Origin: Methanothrix sp.
GTDB taxonomy: Archaea; Halobacteriota; Methanosarcinia; Methanotrichales; Methanotrichaceae
Direction: 5' to 3'
NCBI GenBank assembly: GCA_028688175.1
Contig: JAQTYS010000022.1
Coordinates: 1 to 18,060 of the forward strand
DNA: 18,060 bases
Shown: piece after piece, positions 1 through 7,775 of the stretch
How positions within the stretch are numbered: the stretch's first letter is position 1
How the letters are laid out: each line of letters begins with the position of its first letter
Notes under the pieces: model-generated
Seen by the model: only the letters and a program-made list of their open reading frames with translations
The model's database searches: none
What the model was told of the DNA's origin: nothing
Translations under genes and position numbers: made by a program

Positions 1-67
1 CCGGGGCAAAAAGCGCCGGCAGCGCTCCCTTATTTTCTTTTCCTACGGCAATAATTTCACCGGTCAT
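1..67 (-). CDS. 5' end of a leftward gene, possibly a tyrosine recombinase (partial)
   Basis: An ATG at 67 on the minus strand opens a frame that runs off the left edge after 22 codons; it reads MTGEIIAVGKENKGALPALF and continues. A good Shine-Dalgarno sequence (GGAGGA, 73-78) precedes the ATG, so the start is credible. The LPALF stretch resembles the extreme N terminus of many plasmid and phage-type tyrosine recombinases, and a dif-like inverted repeat lies 24 bp upstream of the start codon, which would suit such an enzyme. Twenty-two residues are too few to assign a family. The gene itself is well supported by start and RBS; its identity is a guess from N-terminal flavour and context. Confidence 0.4.
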   Translation of the reverse strand, partial: MTGEIIAVGKENKGALPALFAP

Positions 68-90
68 GAAGAGTCCTCCAGATATACTAC

Positions 91-126
91 TTTAGTGACT
101 GATAACGTCCTTTATCATACACTAAA
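91..126. other. dif-like inverted repeat, candidate site-specific recombination core
   Basis: Two 15-bp arms, 91-105 (TTTAGTGACTGATAA) and 112-126 (TTATCATACACTAAA), match as inverted repeats at 13 of 15 positions and are separated by six bases, CGTCCT. The inner edges read GATAA and TTATC. An 11-6-11 layout with ATAA and TTAT flanking a 6-bp centre is typical of dif, cer and plasmid pdif sites acted on by Xer-type tyrosine recombinases. It lies in the leader of the partial gene at 1-67, so it could instead be an operator for that gene. The repeat is directly visible; its function is inferred. Confidence 0.5.
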
Positions 127-168
127 AAATTAGAATTGTCTCGAACAGTTTTCCAATTTGTTCAAGAC
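124..168 (-). terminator. Candidate terminator of the defence operon
   Basis: On the minus strand the arms GTCTTGAACA (168-159) and TGTTCGAGAC (147-138) pair with one G-T wobble around an 11-nt loop. They are followed by a T-rich tail containing TTTTTT at about 124-130. It lies 40 bp downstream of the KTSC stop codon. The stem is AT-rich, so strength is uncertain. Confidence 0.4.
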
Positions 169-208
169 TCGCGGGGGAGAAGCGAGGTGTGGTTTCATCG
201 AAACACCA

Positions 209-421
209 CTATACCCTTGCGTACCGATAAACTCCTTTAACACTTTGGGCTAAATACTTTCCCTTTGACGGGGCAGTTTTTAGGCTATTAAACACGGCAG
301 CAGGTACATCATAATAATTGTAGCGGGCACCGTTCTTGAACTCGACGATAAGTATACTCGTGTTTTCGACGTAGTCGAAACCTGCGATATTGGATGACTC
401 AGGTGTTGCAATCCAACCCAT
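209..421 (-). CDS. KTSC-domain protein
   Basis: This 70-residue protein consists of one KTSC domain, named from its occurrence at the C terminus of some lysyl-tRNA synthetases. The VENTSILIVEFKNG strand region, the YNYYDVP turn, and the conserved S-K-G-K-Y-L segment followed by a terminal YRYARV are all recognisable. No enzymatic function is established for stand-alone KTSC proteins. The start at 421 is set by an AAGGAG Shine-Dalgarno sequence that overlaps the stop codon of the upstream HerA gene (AAATAAGGAG), so translation is probably coupled to that of the ATPase. It is the last gene of the seven-gene leftward run. Being last, it could be an accessory of the SIR2-HerA module or simple cargo; the sequence does not decide. 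The domain call is firm and the role is unknown. Confidence 0.8.
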   Translation of the reverse strand: MGWIATPESSNIAGFDYVENTSILIVEFKNGARYNYYDVPAAVFNSLKTAPSKGKYLAQSVKGVYRYARV

Positions 422-432
422 AAAAACTCTCC

Positions 433-2325
433 TTATTTTGGATTATCTGATTCTTTGCTATTATGCTCGTAGTGGGGGCTTTGCTTGCGCCATTGTCTCA
501 TGACGATTTTGTAGTCTTCTTGCTGTTTTGGTGCAGTCCATCCACCCTCATCATCATAACCTTCTATGTTTGGGTCGCCGCGAACAGCAACATTTGGATC
601 TCTGCTGTCAGGCCATTGATTTTTGTCCGGTGGGTCAATTAGTGTCCGCATTGGTAAACTAACTGCTTCACCAACGATTAAGGCTTCACCAGTTCGGAGT
701 ATAGGAAGCATATCAAACAAACCCTTGAGATTGTCTGATGCAGTGCTTGTTACCTGTCCGCGGTCAGTGTCATTTGCTAGGCGCATCGCGAAAATTGTGC
801 CGCATTGTGAGAGGATTGTGGGATCGATCTCCGAGGGACGTTGGCTTATAATCATGATACCCACTCCATACTTACGACCTTCTTTTGCAATTCGCCGGAC
901 AGCGCTTGAGGCTGTGCCAGCATGCTCCTTGCCCAAATATGTATGTGCCTCTTCAAGCACGAGCATCAAAGGGCGCAACCGACCACCTTCAGGCAAATTT
1001 CTTGCCCAAAACAGTGCATCATAAAGAATGCGTAGTAGGGCTCCTATTAGGTCATTCAACACCATTGAAGGAATGCCCGATAGGTCTAAAATTGATATAG
1101 GTGATGAGTTGCCTATCCAGTCGGCAAGTAGTGCGTCGAGATCCTTGGCTACAACACCGTCGAGTTCTGGCTTCCAGTCTCCTGGATTGAACAGGAATGC
1201 CAGCTGTGGATCTCTAAGCTTTGAGGCGAGGACTGCAAGCTGTTTTCTCATGCCAAGTGGGTTCGGCCCCCACTGTACTCGCTCGTTTTGAGGACCTGTG
1301 GTTTTGATCGTTCGATACTGTGGGGGGGTTACCGACATAGCATCTCCGAGTTGAACTGGCTGGCCGTCCTTAAGTACGTATGCTGGTTCAACTTCTTCGC
1401 CTGATCCTCCAGGTTTCGGGATGACAGTTTGATACTCTCGTTTGTGGAAGTCAAGCCAGAGCTTGTGAATACAAAAAGGTACGGGCGTATCTACGGTGAG
1501 ACTTTCTATGTTTACTCCCTCACGTGATTGCTTACCTATAGATTCCCGCTTTAACGCTACAACGGCATCAGCAACGGCTGCCATATGCTCATCACTTAGG
1601 CCTCCGAAGGCCAACTGCACGAATTCGTCGAAGCTGAGTGCCCAGAATGGTATTTGGAGCGGTTTCCCTCCTTCACGCGCTTCCGCATCGACTCTGAATA
1701 CTATGGCACGATCCGACAGTGCTTTTGCGTATTCACCGTGAATATCCAAGACGACGATGCGAGTTGATGGATAGCGTGTCGGTTGTGAAACTGCAGCTAA
1801 CAGCCCGGCAACAGTTGTTGATTTACCCGAGCCGGTCGTTCCCACGACCGCTGAGTGGCGCGTGACAAGCTTGTTGATGTTGACGAAGGCAGGGATAGAT
1901 TCTGCACTAGCCAAGTGGCCAACGGCCACGAAATCAATCGGATCGCCAGGTCCGTAAATCTCCCGTAGATCCTGTTCCGTGACGATGTGCACCGTGTCGT
2001 TGATTGTTGGGTGCTGTGAAATACCTCGCTCGAACCGCCCTTCGCGGCCCCTTTCACCAACTAATTGTACTTTGAGCCATTGATTACCCCATAGAGAGTT
2101 GTCACCCTCCGCATGAGGAGCGGCGGCGGCCCCAACTTGTGAAACGATCCCAAACAAGGACGTATAACCAAGTGGAATTCGCACAAAACTGCCGATTTGG
2201 CCAATCCTATATGATTCTCCTTTGAAGAAACTCAGACCCGTAGCGGTTTCACTTACAAGTGCAACACTGACTGAGGTGCCCGCTACATCTTGCACCGTTC
2301 CAATGAAGGTCGGATCAATGCGCAT
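433..2325 (-). CDS. herA: HerA/FtsK-type ATPase (DUF87) of a SIR2-HerA defence module
   Basis: This 630-residue hexameric-type translocase ATPase has an N-terminal beta-barrel-like HAS region (about residues 5-65) followed by the RecA-like motor. The Walker A is GTTGSGKS at 162-169, the early strand VVLDIHGEY ends near 199, the Walker B is LMLVLEEAH at 453-461, and SQRPSEIDP lies at 494-502. HerA proteins assemble into rings that associate with a nuclease or, in anti-phage systems, with a SIR2 or similar effector. The start at 2325 is chosen because AAGGAG sits six bases upstream and the reading frame then matches the family N terminus (MRIDPTFIG). A longer open frame reaching 2538 lies entirely inside the SIR2 gene and is unlikely. 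The gene overlaps the SIR2 stop by 11 bp, a sign of translational coupling and of a stoichiometric complex. Confidence 0.92.
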   Translation of the reverse strand: MRIDPTFIGTVQDVAGTSVSVALVSETATGLSFFKGESYRIGQIGSFVRIPLGYTSLFGIVSQVGAAAAPHAEGDNSLWGNQWLKVQLVGERGREGRFERGISQHPTINDTVHIVTEQDLREIYGPGDPIDFVAVGHLASAESIPAFVNINKLVTRHSAVVGTTGSGKSTTVAGLLAAVSQPTRYPSTRIVVLDIHGEYAKALSDRAIVFRVDAEAREGGKPLQIPFWALSFDEFVQLAFGGLSDEHMAAVADAVVALKRESIGKQSREGVNIESLTVDTPVPFCIHKLWLDFHKREYQTVIPKPGGSGEEVEPAYVLKDGQPVQLGDAMSVTPPQYRTIKTTGPQNERVQWGPNPLGMRKQLAVLASKLRDPQLAFLFNPGDWKPELDGVVAKDLDALLADWIGNSSPISILDLSGIPSMVLNDLIGALLRILYDALFWARNLPEGGRLRPLMLVLEEAHTYLGKEHAGTASSAVRRIAKEGRKYGVGIMIISQRPSEIDPTILSQCGTIFAMRLANDTDRGQVTSTASDNLKGLFDMLPILRTGEALIVGEAVSLPMRTLIDPPDKNQWPDSRDPNVAVRGDPNIEGYDDEGGWTAPKQQEDYKIVMRQWRKQSPHYEHNSKESDNPK

Positions 2326-3556
2326 CAGTAACTCCTTGTTCAACATCTCGACTGGAAAGCTGGTTAGCCAAAAAGGCTCCAAAAGCTGCGAAATCTCCGA
2401 GAAGCCATTTGCACTGTTCTTTAGGGGCCTTGGAGCGCTTGTCCGGCATCTCTGTTCCCACGGCGATCGAGTAGCAGGGATTAGTATCTTTGACGAAGCT
2501 TTCCCAATTACGTTCAACTGTGCCAACAATCCCACCATCCGCAGCTAGTAGTGTTAGGTTAGGATGGCTCTTTGCAAGCTCAATAGCCTTTGGCGCATTG
2601 GCGCGATCCCCAAAGATCATCCCAATACATGCAGCGTTTGGATTTCCTGAAAGCCCTTGCCCTATATAGGCGTTGATATGCTCATCGCCGAACGAGTACC
2701 CGCAGGTAAGAAGCACGCATTGACCAGAACGCAGAAACACCCTTAATCGATCAAGCATAGCGTAAAAAGGCATCTGTCGGCTTTGATCGTATTTGAGATG
2801 TGAAGGATAAATTAACAATTGTTCTCCCTCGACCGCATCGCGGCTACGCCGAATCTTTTCTTTAGCGGTCATCCACCAGTTGATAGACCCATGTATTTTC
2901 CATAGCCTTGCCCAGCGCGCAGGCAAGTCGTCCTCCGCCATAGATTCAAGGTCAAGGAAGGCACTGTCGGAGCCAACAAAGCCATCAAAGTATGGAACAC
3001 GCTGTTCTTCTAAGGCTTGTTCCAACAATAGGTCATAGTTTGTAGTAAAAATTTCCACTGGCTTGTCGCGAGCGATAGCTTGAATCCAACGAGCGAGCAC
3101 GTGATAGGGCGTATCGCTCGACGGCAGAGATTTGCTAACTATATCTCGTACTTGCTCGCATATGGCTTGGTCGAGCTTGACAAGAAGAATTTCACTGAAA
3201 TCGTCAATTCCGCTATTTCCACAAAGAGATTTTAGGGTTCGAATATGGCTCAGCACATCTTCGACCGTCGGATCAACAATGCCGCGCCCAGTCACGCGCT
3301 CCCAAGCTTTTTGAGCCACATCTTTTATTTCTTTGTTGCTGTCCAGCGTTTTCTTGACCTGCTTTGTAAGCCCGGCGATTTCCGGAATTAATGGTTTAGT
3401 ATCTTTCCCATCAGAAACTTGGATGGACAATGGACAGCCGGCACCGAGGAAAAAACCAATGTGCATTTTACCCGGGGCAAGTCGCTGCAACAGATCTGTA
3501 GCACGGCGATAAGGACAATGCCCCGTCGTTCCGTTCACTGCTGTGGTGTCACTCAT
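2315..3556 (-). CDS. SIR2-family protein, likely NADase effector paired with HerA
   Basis: This 413-residue protein has the SIR2 Rossmann signatures in order: FFLGAGC at 35-41, FTTNYD at 170-175 (the asparagine contacts NAD), the catalytic-histidine motif HGS at 222-224, and GYSFGDEHIN at 286-295. Defence-type SIR2 proteins hydrolyse NAD+ to arrest infected cells. In SIR2-HerA systems the SIR2 subunits sit on a HerA ring and have been reported to act together on NAD+ and nucleic acid. The start at 3556 is preferred because AAAGGAG lies eight bases upstream. An in-frame ATG at 3613 overlaps the stop of the upstream gene (TAATG) and would add 19 residues, but has only a weak RBS. No truncation is visible and the asparagine and histidine are intact, so activity is expected. 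Confidence 0.9.
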   Translation of the reverse strand: MSDTTAVNGTTGHCPYRRATDLLQRLAPGKMHIGFFLGAGCPLSIQVSDGKDTKPLIPEIAGLTKQVKKTLDSNKEIKDVAQKAWERVTGRGIVDPTVEDVLSHIRTLKSLCGNSGIDDFSEILLVKLDQAICEQVRDIVSKSLPSSDTPYHVLARWIQAIARDKPVEIFTTNYDLLLEQALEEQRVPYFDGFVGSDSAFLDLESMAEDDLPARWARLWKIHGSINWWMTAKEKIRRSRDAVEGEQLLIYPSHLKYDQSRQMPFYAMLDRLRVFLRSGQCVLLTCGYSFGDEHINAYIGQGLSGNPNAACIGMIFGDRANAPKAIELAKSHPNLTLLAADGGIVGTVERNWESFVKDTNPCYSIAVGTEMPDKRSKAPKEQCKWLLGDFAAFGAFLANQLSSRDVEQGVTDAH

Positions 3557-3612
3557 ACTAATACTCCTTTTAGCATTGGCGCTTTTTGTATTGTATATAC
3601 GCCCATCTAGCA

Positions 3613-4929
3613 TTATGTTTCCATCTCGGCAGCGGCTTCAACCTCAGTATCCGGTGCCGGAAGCGTCGCAATGGAATCAAGTTGGGGTAATGATTCCTGT
3701 GCAATTGCTTGTAACTCACCGCACATGCCCATCATGTTTAGAGTAACCCTCTGAATTTGCTGGTCTCGCTTTTTCCAAATGCGAGCCATGGCAGCCTTTT
3801 CGGAATCAAGATCACACTTCATGCTGGTGAAGGCATCAACAACTGCACGCACCTTCTGGACAAATTGTGGGCTGCATAGATAGTGGTAAAGCGCCTCCAT
3901 CTTTTCGTTTTTGTTGATACCTATCAGCTTATTTTTGTTGGTTTCTATTAGCATCAGCCGCAATGTTTCGGCCATGGGCCGGACAGCAACGCTGTTGACT
4001 ACCCAAACTTCATCAACAATGCAGAAAGGCTCAATTATCTGCTTAGGCATGACCGTGGTCACTAGCACGGCCAACTCTGCATTGGCTTCACGTTGATCGT
4101 CCTTGAGCTTTTGAACCCATGCATTTGACCAATTTTCGGCCCGCTTGGCTTCCCATATGATCTTGCCGCAGTCCTGTCCTGTGCGTGTGATGACTGTCTG
4201 TAACATGTCTGCACCACGTGCTCCCTTACGGACCGCCTCAATCATATCGAATGGAAACGCGTTTTTCAGAATATTTTCGAGTTCCAGTTCAAGAACCTCG
4301 CCCTGGAGTTGCTGCGACCCCTGTTCGAGCTTTCGCCTCAAATCTTCGTTGGCTTTTTGGGCATCCTCTATCTTTTTCTGATACTCGGCTTCTTTAAGCT
4401 TAAAACGTTCGCCTTCGCTGTTTCGGATTTGCTCTTCGATCTTTGTTCTTTCTTCGTCAATTTTGCGCTGTAATTCCAGCTCCATTTCGCGACGGAATTC
4501 CTCTAGCTTTGTCTTTTCCTGGCGGAGCGCAAGTTCCTGATCGCGAAGTTCTTTAAGCTTACCATCCTTTTCGGATAGTTCTTGCTGCAGCAGCTTTTTC
4601 TCCAATTCGAAGTCCGCAAGGGCTTTGGCTTTTGTTTCCTTCTGAACCTTTTCAATACGCGACTTCATTTCGGTTAGAGCCTGCTGACTTCCGGTCAATT
4701 GTTCCTTGAGGTCTTCGAGTTGCGCAGTGTAGTCTTTTGTTAATTTGCGTTCCGCGGCCTTTTCCAACTCCTGACGGAGGCCGGATTCTCGTTCTTTCAG
4801 GGCTGTTTCAAAATCTTGTTCGTACCGTTCGATAGTTTGTCTGGTAATACCTTCACCAAGCACGAACTTATGTTGGCACTGAGGGCATACGATTAGCTCC
4901 TCGGAGGAGATTATTATTTTTTGTGGCAT
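3613..4929 (-). CDS. DUF2130 protein: long coiled coil plus restriction-endonuclease-like domain
   Basis: This 438-residue protein has three visible parts. A short N-terminal segment carries one CPQC pair at 15-18, like half of a zinc ribbon with no second pair. Residues 30 to about 210 are rich in E, K, Q and R with heptad-like spacing, so probably a long coiled coil. The C-terminal DUF2130 domain starts near LELENILKNAFPFD (about 215-228). That domain contains GARGAD (D241) and, 19 residues on, IWEAKRAE (E260-x-K262), the D...ExK arrangement of PD-(D/E)xK nucleases. GGGAG seven bases before the ATG supports the start. The gene lies 11 bp after hsdS and just ahead of SIR2. Function is not established; a nuclease or DNA-binding accessory role in defence is an inference from the ExK motif and the location. 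Confidence 0.85.
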   Translation of the reverse strand: MPQKIIISSEELIVCPQCQHKFVLGEGITRQTIERYEQDFETALKERESGLRQELEKAAERKLTKDYTAQLEDLKEQLTGSQQALTEMKSRIEKVQKETKAKALADFELEKKLLQQELSEKDGKLKELRDQELALRQEKTKLEEFRREMELELQRKIDEERTKIEEQIRNSEGERFKLKEAEYQKKIEDAQKANEDLRRKLEQGSQQLQGEVLELELENILKNAFPFDMIEAVRKGARGADMLQTVITRTGQDCGKIIWEAKRAENWSNAWVQKLKDDQREANAELAVLVTTVMPKQIIEPFCIVDEVWVVNSVAVRPMAETLRLMLIETNKNKLIGINKNEKMEALYHYLCSPQFVQKVRAVVDAFTSMKCDLDSEKAAMARIWKKRDQQIQRVTLNMMGMCGELQAIAQESLPQLDSIATLPAPDTEVEAAAEMET

Positions 4930-4940
4930 GACTGCTCCCT

Positions 4941-6134
4941 TTAAGTATTGGTAGTTGAAAATGCACGCGCGAGCAGCGCGTCGAAAGTGGCCTCGACCTG
5001 CTTTACGGCGTCCGCTTGCAGCTGTAGAATGGATCGAAGTTGGTTCATCTGCACAACAAATTTTTGTTGCAATGGCATAGGCGGTACTGGGATTACAAAC
5101 TTACGAATTTGACTCAAGTTTAATCCAGGTTTTGTCTGCCCATATTGGAGACGGCTAATTTCTCGTTGTCCCCCAGTATCCATCGATAGGAAAAGTGACA
5201 GAAAAATTGGGGAAACCCCAGGTTTCAGTCGAAGGATTGCAACATGCTGGCTGATAAAAGAACCTGCAATAGCTTCAGGTACTGCCGCAACCCGACCGAT
5301 TTGGGACCCAGTAATAGTAAGGAGCACGTCACCCTCTTTTACTCGCGTTCTATTTGTTTCTGCACCTTCTGGGGGGTTAACATATACAGCATTTTGATCA
5401 GATATGTTGTTCATCTGTACATCCAGCGAACGAAGAAATCTGGCTCCTTCAGGTGCATAATGTTTTGCCCATCCGCGTGAACCGCTTGTAATAAACGATA
5501 AGAATTTTCCAAGCTCAGCCTTAGCAAGGCCTTTCGGATTCGTTGCAGGATCACCAAATATATAGAGGAAAAGTGCCGGAATTATCTCCTCAGCCTTCTT
5601 CTGTGCTTCCCGTCGCAGGCGGACGATACCCTCAGCGCGGGCGAGAATATCGACTATACGACGTTGCTCTTCGAGCGGGGGGATGTGAACTTTTAAACGG
5701 AGAAAATCTGTGGGTCTTACTCTTTCTCGACTTTTTGTTGCTGCACTCGTTGATCCAACTATCTGACCCGTTGTGAGCGAGTGCCGCAGTGCGTATGCCA
5801 GGAATGAATTGTTCAACCTTTTTGTGTTACACCGGAGCGGGACAAATTCCGTTGAACAGATTCGTTGATATTTCTGTTCATCTTCTATCAGCCAAACTCT
5901 TGGGATGCGGGGGTTCAGTTTTGATACGAGAACCACTCCGTTTTCGATAATGGTTTTCTGGCTTTTGATTGTTTCTCCCAACTCAATCTGTGGTCCTGCT
6001 GTACTATCAAAAGCCGGCAGGCTGTAGTGTGCAAAGGTTGATGATGGTTCTCTTTGTGGATTGATCCCCCTCTTCAAGATGTCACAGACTTCGTCCAGTT
6101 GAACAACAGGCCACTTGGTGTCTATCGTAGTCAT
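4941..6134 (-). CDS. hsdS: Type I restriction-modification specificity subunit HsdS
   Basis: HsdS recognises the bipartite DNA target for both the methyltransferase (M2S1) and the restriction complex (R2M2S1). This 397-residue protein shows the usual duplicated layout. A first target-recognition domain covers about 1-150, a conserved helical region starts PPLEEQRRIVDIL at 152 and runs to about 195, a second target-recognition domain covers about 205-350, and a distal conserved region starts PPMPLQQKFVVQM at 351. The two conserved regions are clearly related to each other. Its ATG overlaps the hsdM stop codon (ATGA, 6131-6134), so M and S are translationally coupled. The target sequence cannot be read from the protein. 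The length is normal and no frameshift is seen. Confidence 0.95.
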   Translation of the reverse strand: MTTIDTKWPVVQLDEVCDILKRGINPQREPSSTFAHYSLPAFDSTAGPQIELGETIKSQKTIIENGVVLVSKLNPRIPRVWLIEDEQKYQRICSTEFVPLRCNTKRLNNSFLAYALRHSLTTGQIVGSTSAATKSRERVRPTDFLRLKVHIPPLEEQRRIVDILARAEGIVRLRREAQKKAEEIIPALFLYIFGDPATNPKGLAKAELGKFLSFITSGSRGWAKHYAPEGARFLRSLDVQMNNISDQNAVYVNPPEGAETNRTRVKEGDVLLTITGSQIGRVAAVPEAIAGSFISQHVAILRLKPGVSPIFLSLFLSMDTGGQREISRLQYGQTKPGLNLSQIRKFVIPVPPMPLQQKFVVQMNQLRSILQLQADAVKQVEATFDALLARAFSTTNT

Positions 6135-7756
6135 TCATTATTCTCCGATAGTGCTGTGCGTAGCGCTTCCACTTCTTCCACTATCTCCGCTTCGATAGCC
6201 GCCAGCTCATCTAGCAGCTCACGTGGGTCACGGTGCTCGACGGCTGTGCGGTTCATAGGCCGATAACGGCCAGCCGAGAGATTAAAGTCATTGGCCCGCA
6301 ACGTTTCCGTATCGGCAAACCACCATTGATATGCCCATTCAGTTGTCTTATCGCGTACTTCCCATTCTGGCCAATGCTCGTCTTTATGTTGATAGGCGGC
6401 TATAAGTTCGGGCAAATCGTCTTGTTCGATTGGGGTATCGTGTTGGGCATCGAGCTTGTAGCCGTCATTATCGGCCTGCAGGAATATCACCCACTCGGTC
6501 GTTCCTCCCCTCTTGAAGAACAATACCGAGGTTTTAACGCCTGAGTAGGGTTGGAAGACGCCCCCCGGTAGAGAAATCACGGCCTCGACACGGTTATTCT
6601 CGATAAGCTGGCGACGCAGTTCCTTATGGGCTGTTGTAGATCCGAAAAGCACGCCTTCAGGCACGATAACCCCGCAGCGCCCCCCAGGGCGCAGGCTGTC
6701 CATCATGTATTTCAGAAACAGGAGTTCCGTTGCTGTTGAGGTGCCGACCTTCACATCATCGACAATGCGATCTTTGTCCACCCGTCCCGAAAAGGGCGGA
6801 TTGGCCAAGACGACATGATAGCCGTCCGCCGGTAGGGAATATTCCGCTTTTTTTTCGGCATCGAACGTTGTCGTGAGGACATTCCGCAGAAGGATGCGAA
6901 CATTCGGCAGACCGCGAAGCGTCAGGTTCATGGTGGCTAGGCGCACCATTTTGGGATCAACATCGTTACCGAAGAAGGTAGCTGTCTGTAGCGCCGAAAG
7001 CTGGGCGGCTGATAGTTTGTCGCCCCAGCCTCTTCTTTGAATTTTACCGTCAATTTCAACTTCTTGAGTGGCTGCAGGGGAAGAATTCGTAAGCCGGATA
7101 TGGTTGTAAGCGGCAACGAGAAAACCGGCTGTGCCAGCTGCAGGGTCATAGATGGTTTCGCCGATCTTCGGGGCGATGATCTCAACTATAGCCCGAATGA
7201 TATGACGCGGGGTGCGGAACTGACCCAATTCGCCTGCCTGCTTGATCTGTTTGAGAACATGCTCGAACAAGTCGCCCTTGGTATCGGCATCGGCCTGGTC
7301 AAGCCGGAGGCCATCCACCAGGTTAATAACCTGGGTAAGAACGGTCGGTTCGTCAATCGTAAGACGTGCGCCGTTCATAAAATTATGAGCGCCGTTTTCG
7401 CCCAACTCGGTAAAAAAGGAGAATATCTCATCACGGACGAAGCGCACCAAAGGCTCACCTGAAAGCCCTCTTGCCCACACCGACCAGCGAAAACGTTCAC
7501 GCGGGATTGTCGTGACGTCTGTGTTTGGGGCATTTAAGGGGTTTTTGAGCTTCCACTTGCCCTCAAACATGCTTTTATAAGGCTGTTTCAGAACCTTAGC
7601 CTTCAAGACGTTTTCTTCGTCAATTCCTTCGACCAGGTAGAAGAAGAACAAAAATGAAAGCTGTTCGGCGTTTGTAACGGGATCGGGATAGCCGCCGCCA
7701 TAGAGATAATCGCGTATTTGCTCAATGGATCGGCGCATATCGGTGGTTAATGGCAT
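6131..7756 (-). CDS. hsdM: Type I restriction-modification N6-adenine methyltransferase HsdM
   Basis: HsdM transfers a methyl group from S-adenosylmethionine to adenine in the HsdS target. In this 541-residue protein the N-terminal HsdM helical domain (about 1-150) leads to GQFRTPRHI, the SAM-binding motif DPAAGTAGFL at 204-213, and the catalytic NPPF tetrad at 319-322. The start at 7756 (MPLTTDMRRS) gives the family N terminus and follows AGGAAAAGGA at a normal distance. Upstream in-frame codons reaching 7837 lie inside the end of hsdR and are not needed. It starts 19 bp after the hsdR stop and overlaps hsdS by 4 bp. The ribosome-binding region coincides with a copy of the recurring TTTCCTATNGCC motif (minus-strand GGCCATAGGAAA). 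Confidence 0.96.
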   Translation of the reverse strand: MPLTTDMRRSIEQIRDYLYGGGYPDPVTNAEQLSFLFFFYLVEGIDEENVLKAKVLKQPYKSMFEGKWKLKNPLNAPNTDVTTIPRERFRWSVWARGLSGEPLVRFVRDEIFSFFTELGENGAHNFMNGARLTIDEPTVLTQVINLVDGLRLDQADADTKGDLFEHVLKQIKQAGELGQFRTPRHIIRAIVEIIAPKIGETIYDPAAGTAGFLVAAYNHIRLTNSSPAATQEVEIDGKIQRRGWGDKLSAAQLSALQTATFFGNDVDPKMVRLATMNLTLRGLPNVRILLRNVLTTTFDAEKKAEYSLPADGYHVVLANPPFSGRVDKDRIVDDVKVGTSTATELLFLKYMMDSLRPGGRCGVIVPEGVLFGSTTAHKELRRQLIENNRVEAVISLPGGVFQPYSGVKTSVLFFKRGGTTEWVIFLQADNDGYKLDAQHDTPIEQDDLPELIAAYQHKDEHWPEWEVRDKTTEWAYQWWFADTETLRANDFNLSAGRYRPMNRTAVEHRDPRELLDELAAIEAEIVEEVEALRTALSENNE

Positions 7757-7775
7757 AATTCCTTTTCCTATGGCC

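Noticed and set aside
2326..2538. 71-codon N-terminal extension of the HerA gene
   Set aside because: It lies wholly within the SIR2 gene, has no RBS, and the family N terminus begins at the ATG at 2325.
7037..7462. 141-codon open frame on the plus strand
   Set aside because: It is antisense to the catalytic part of hsdM, without family features.
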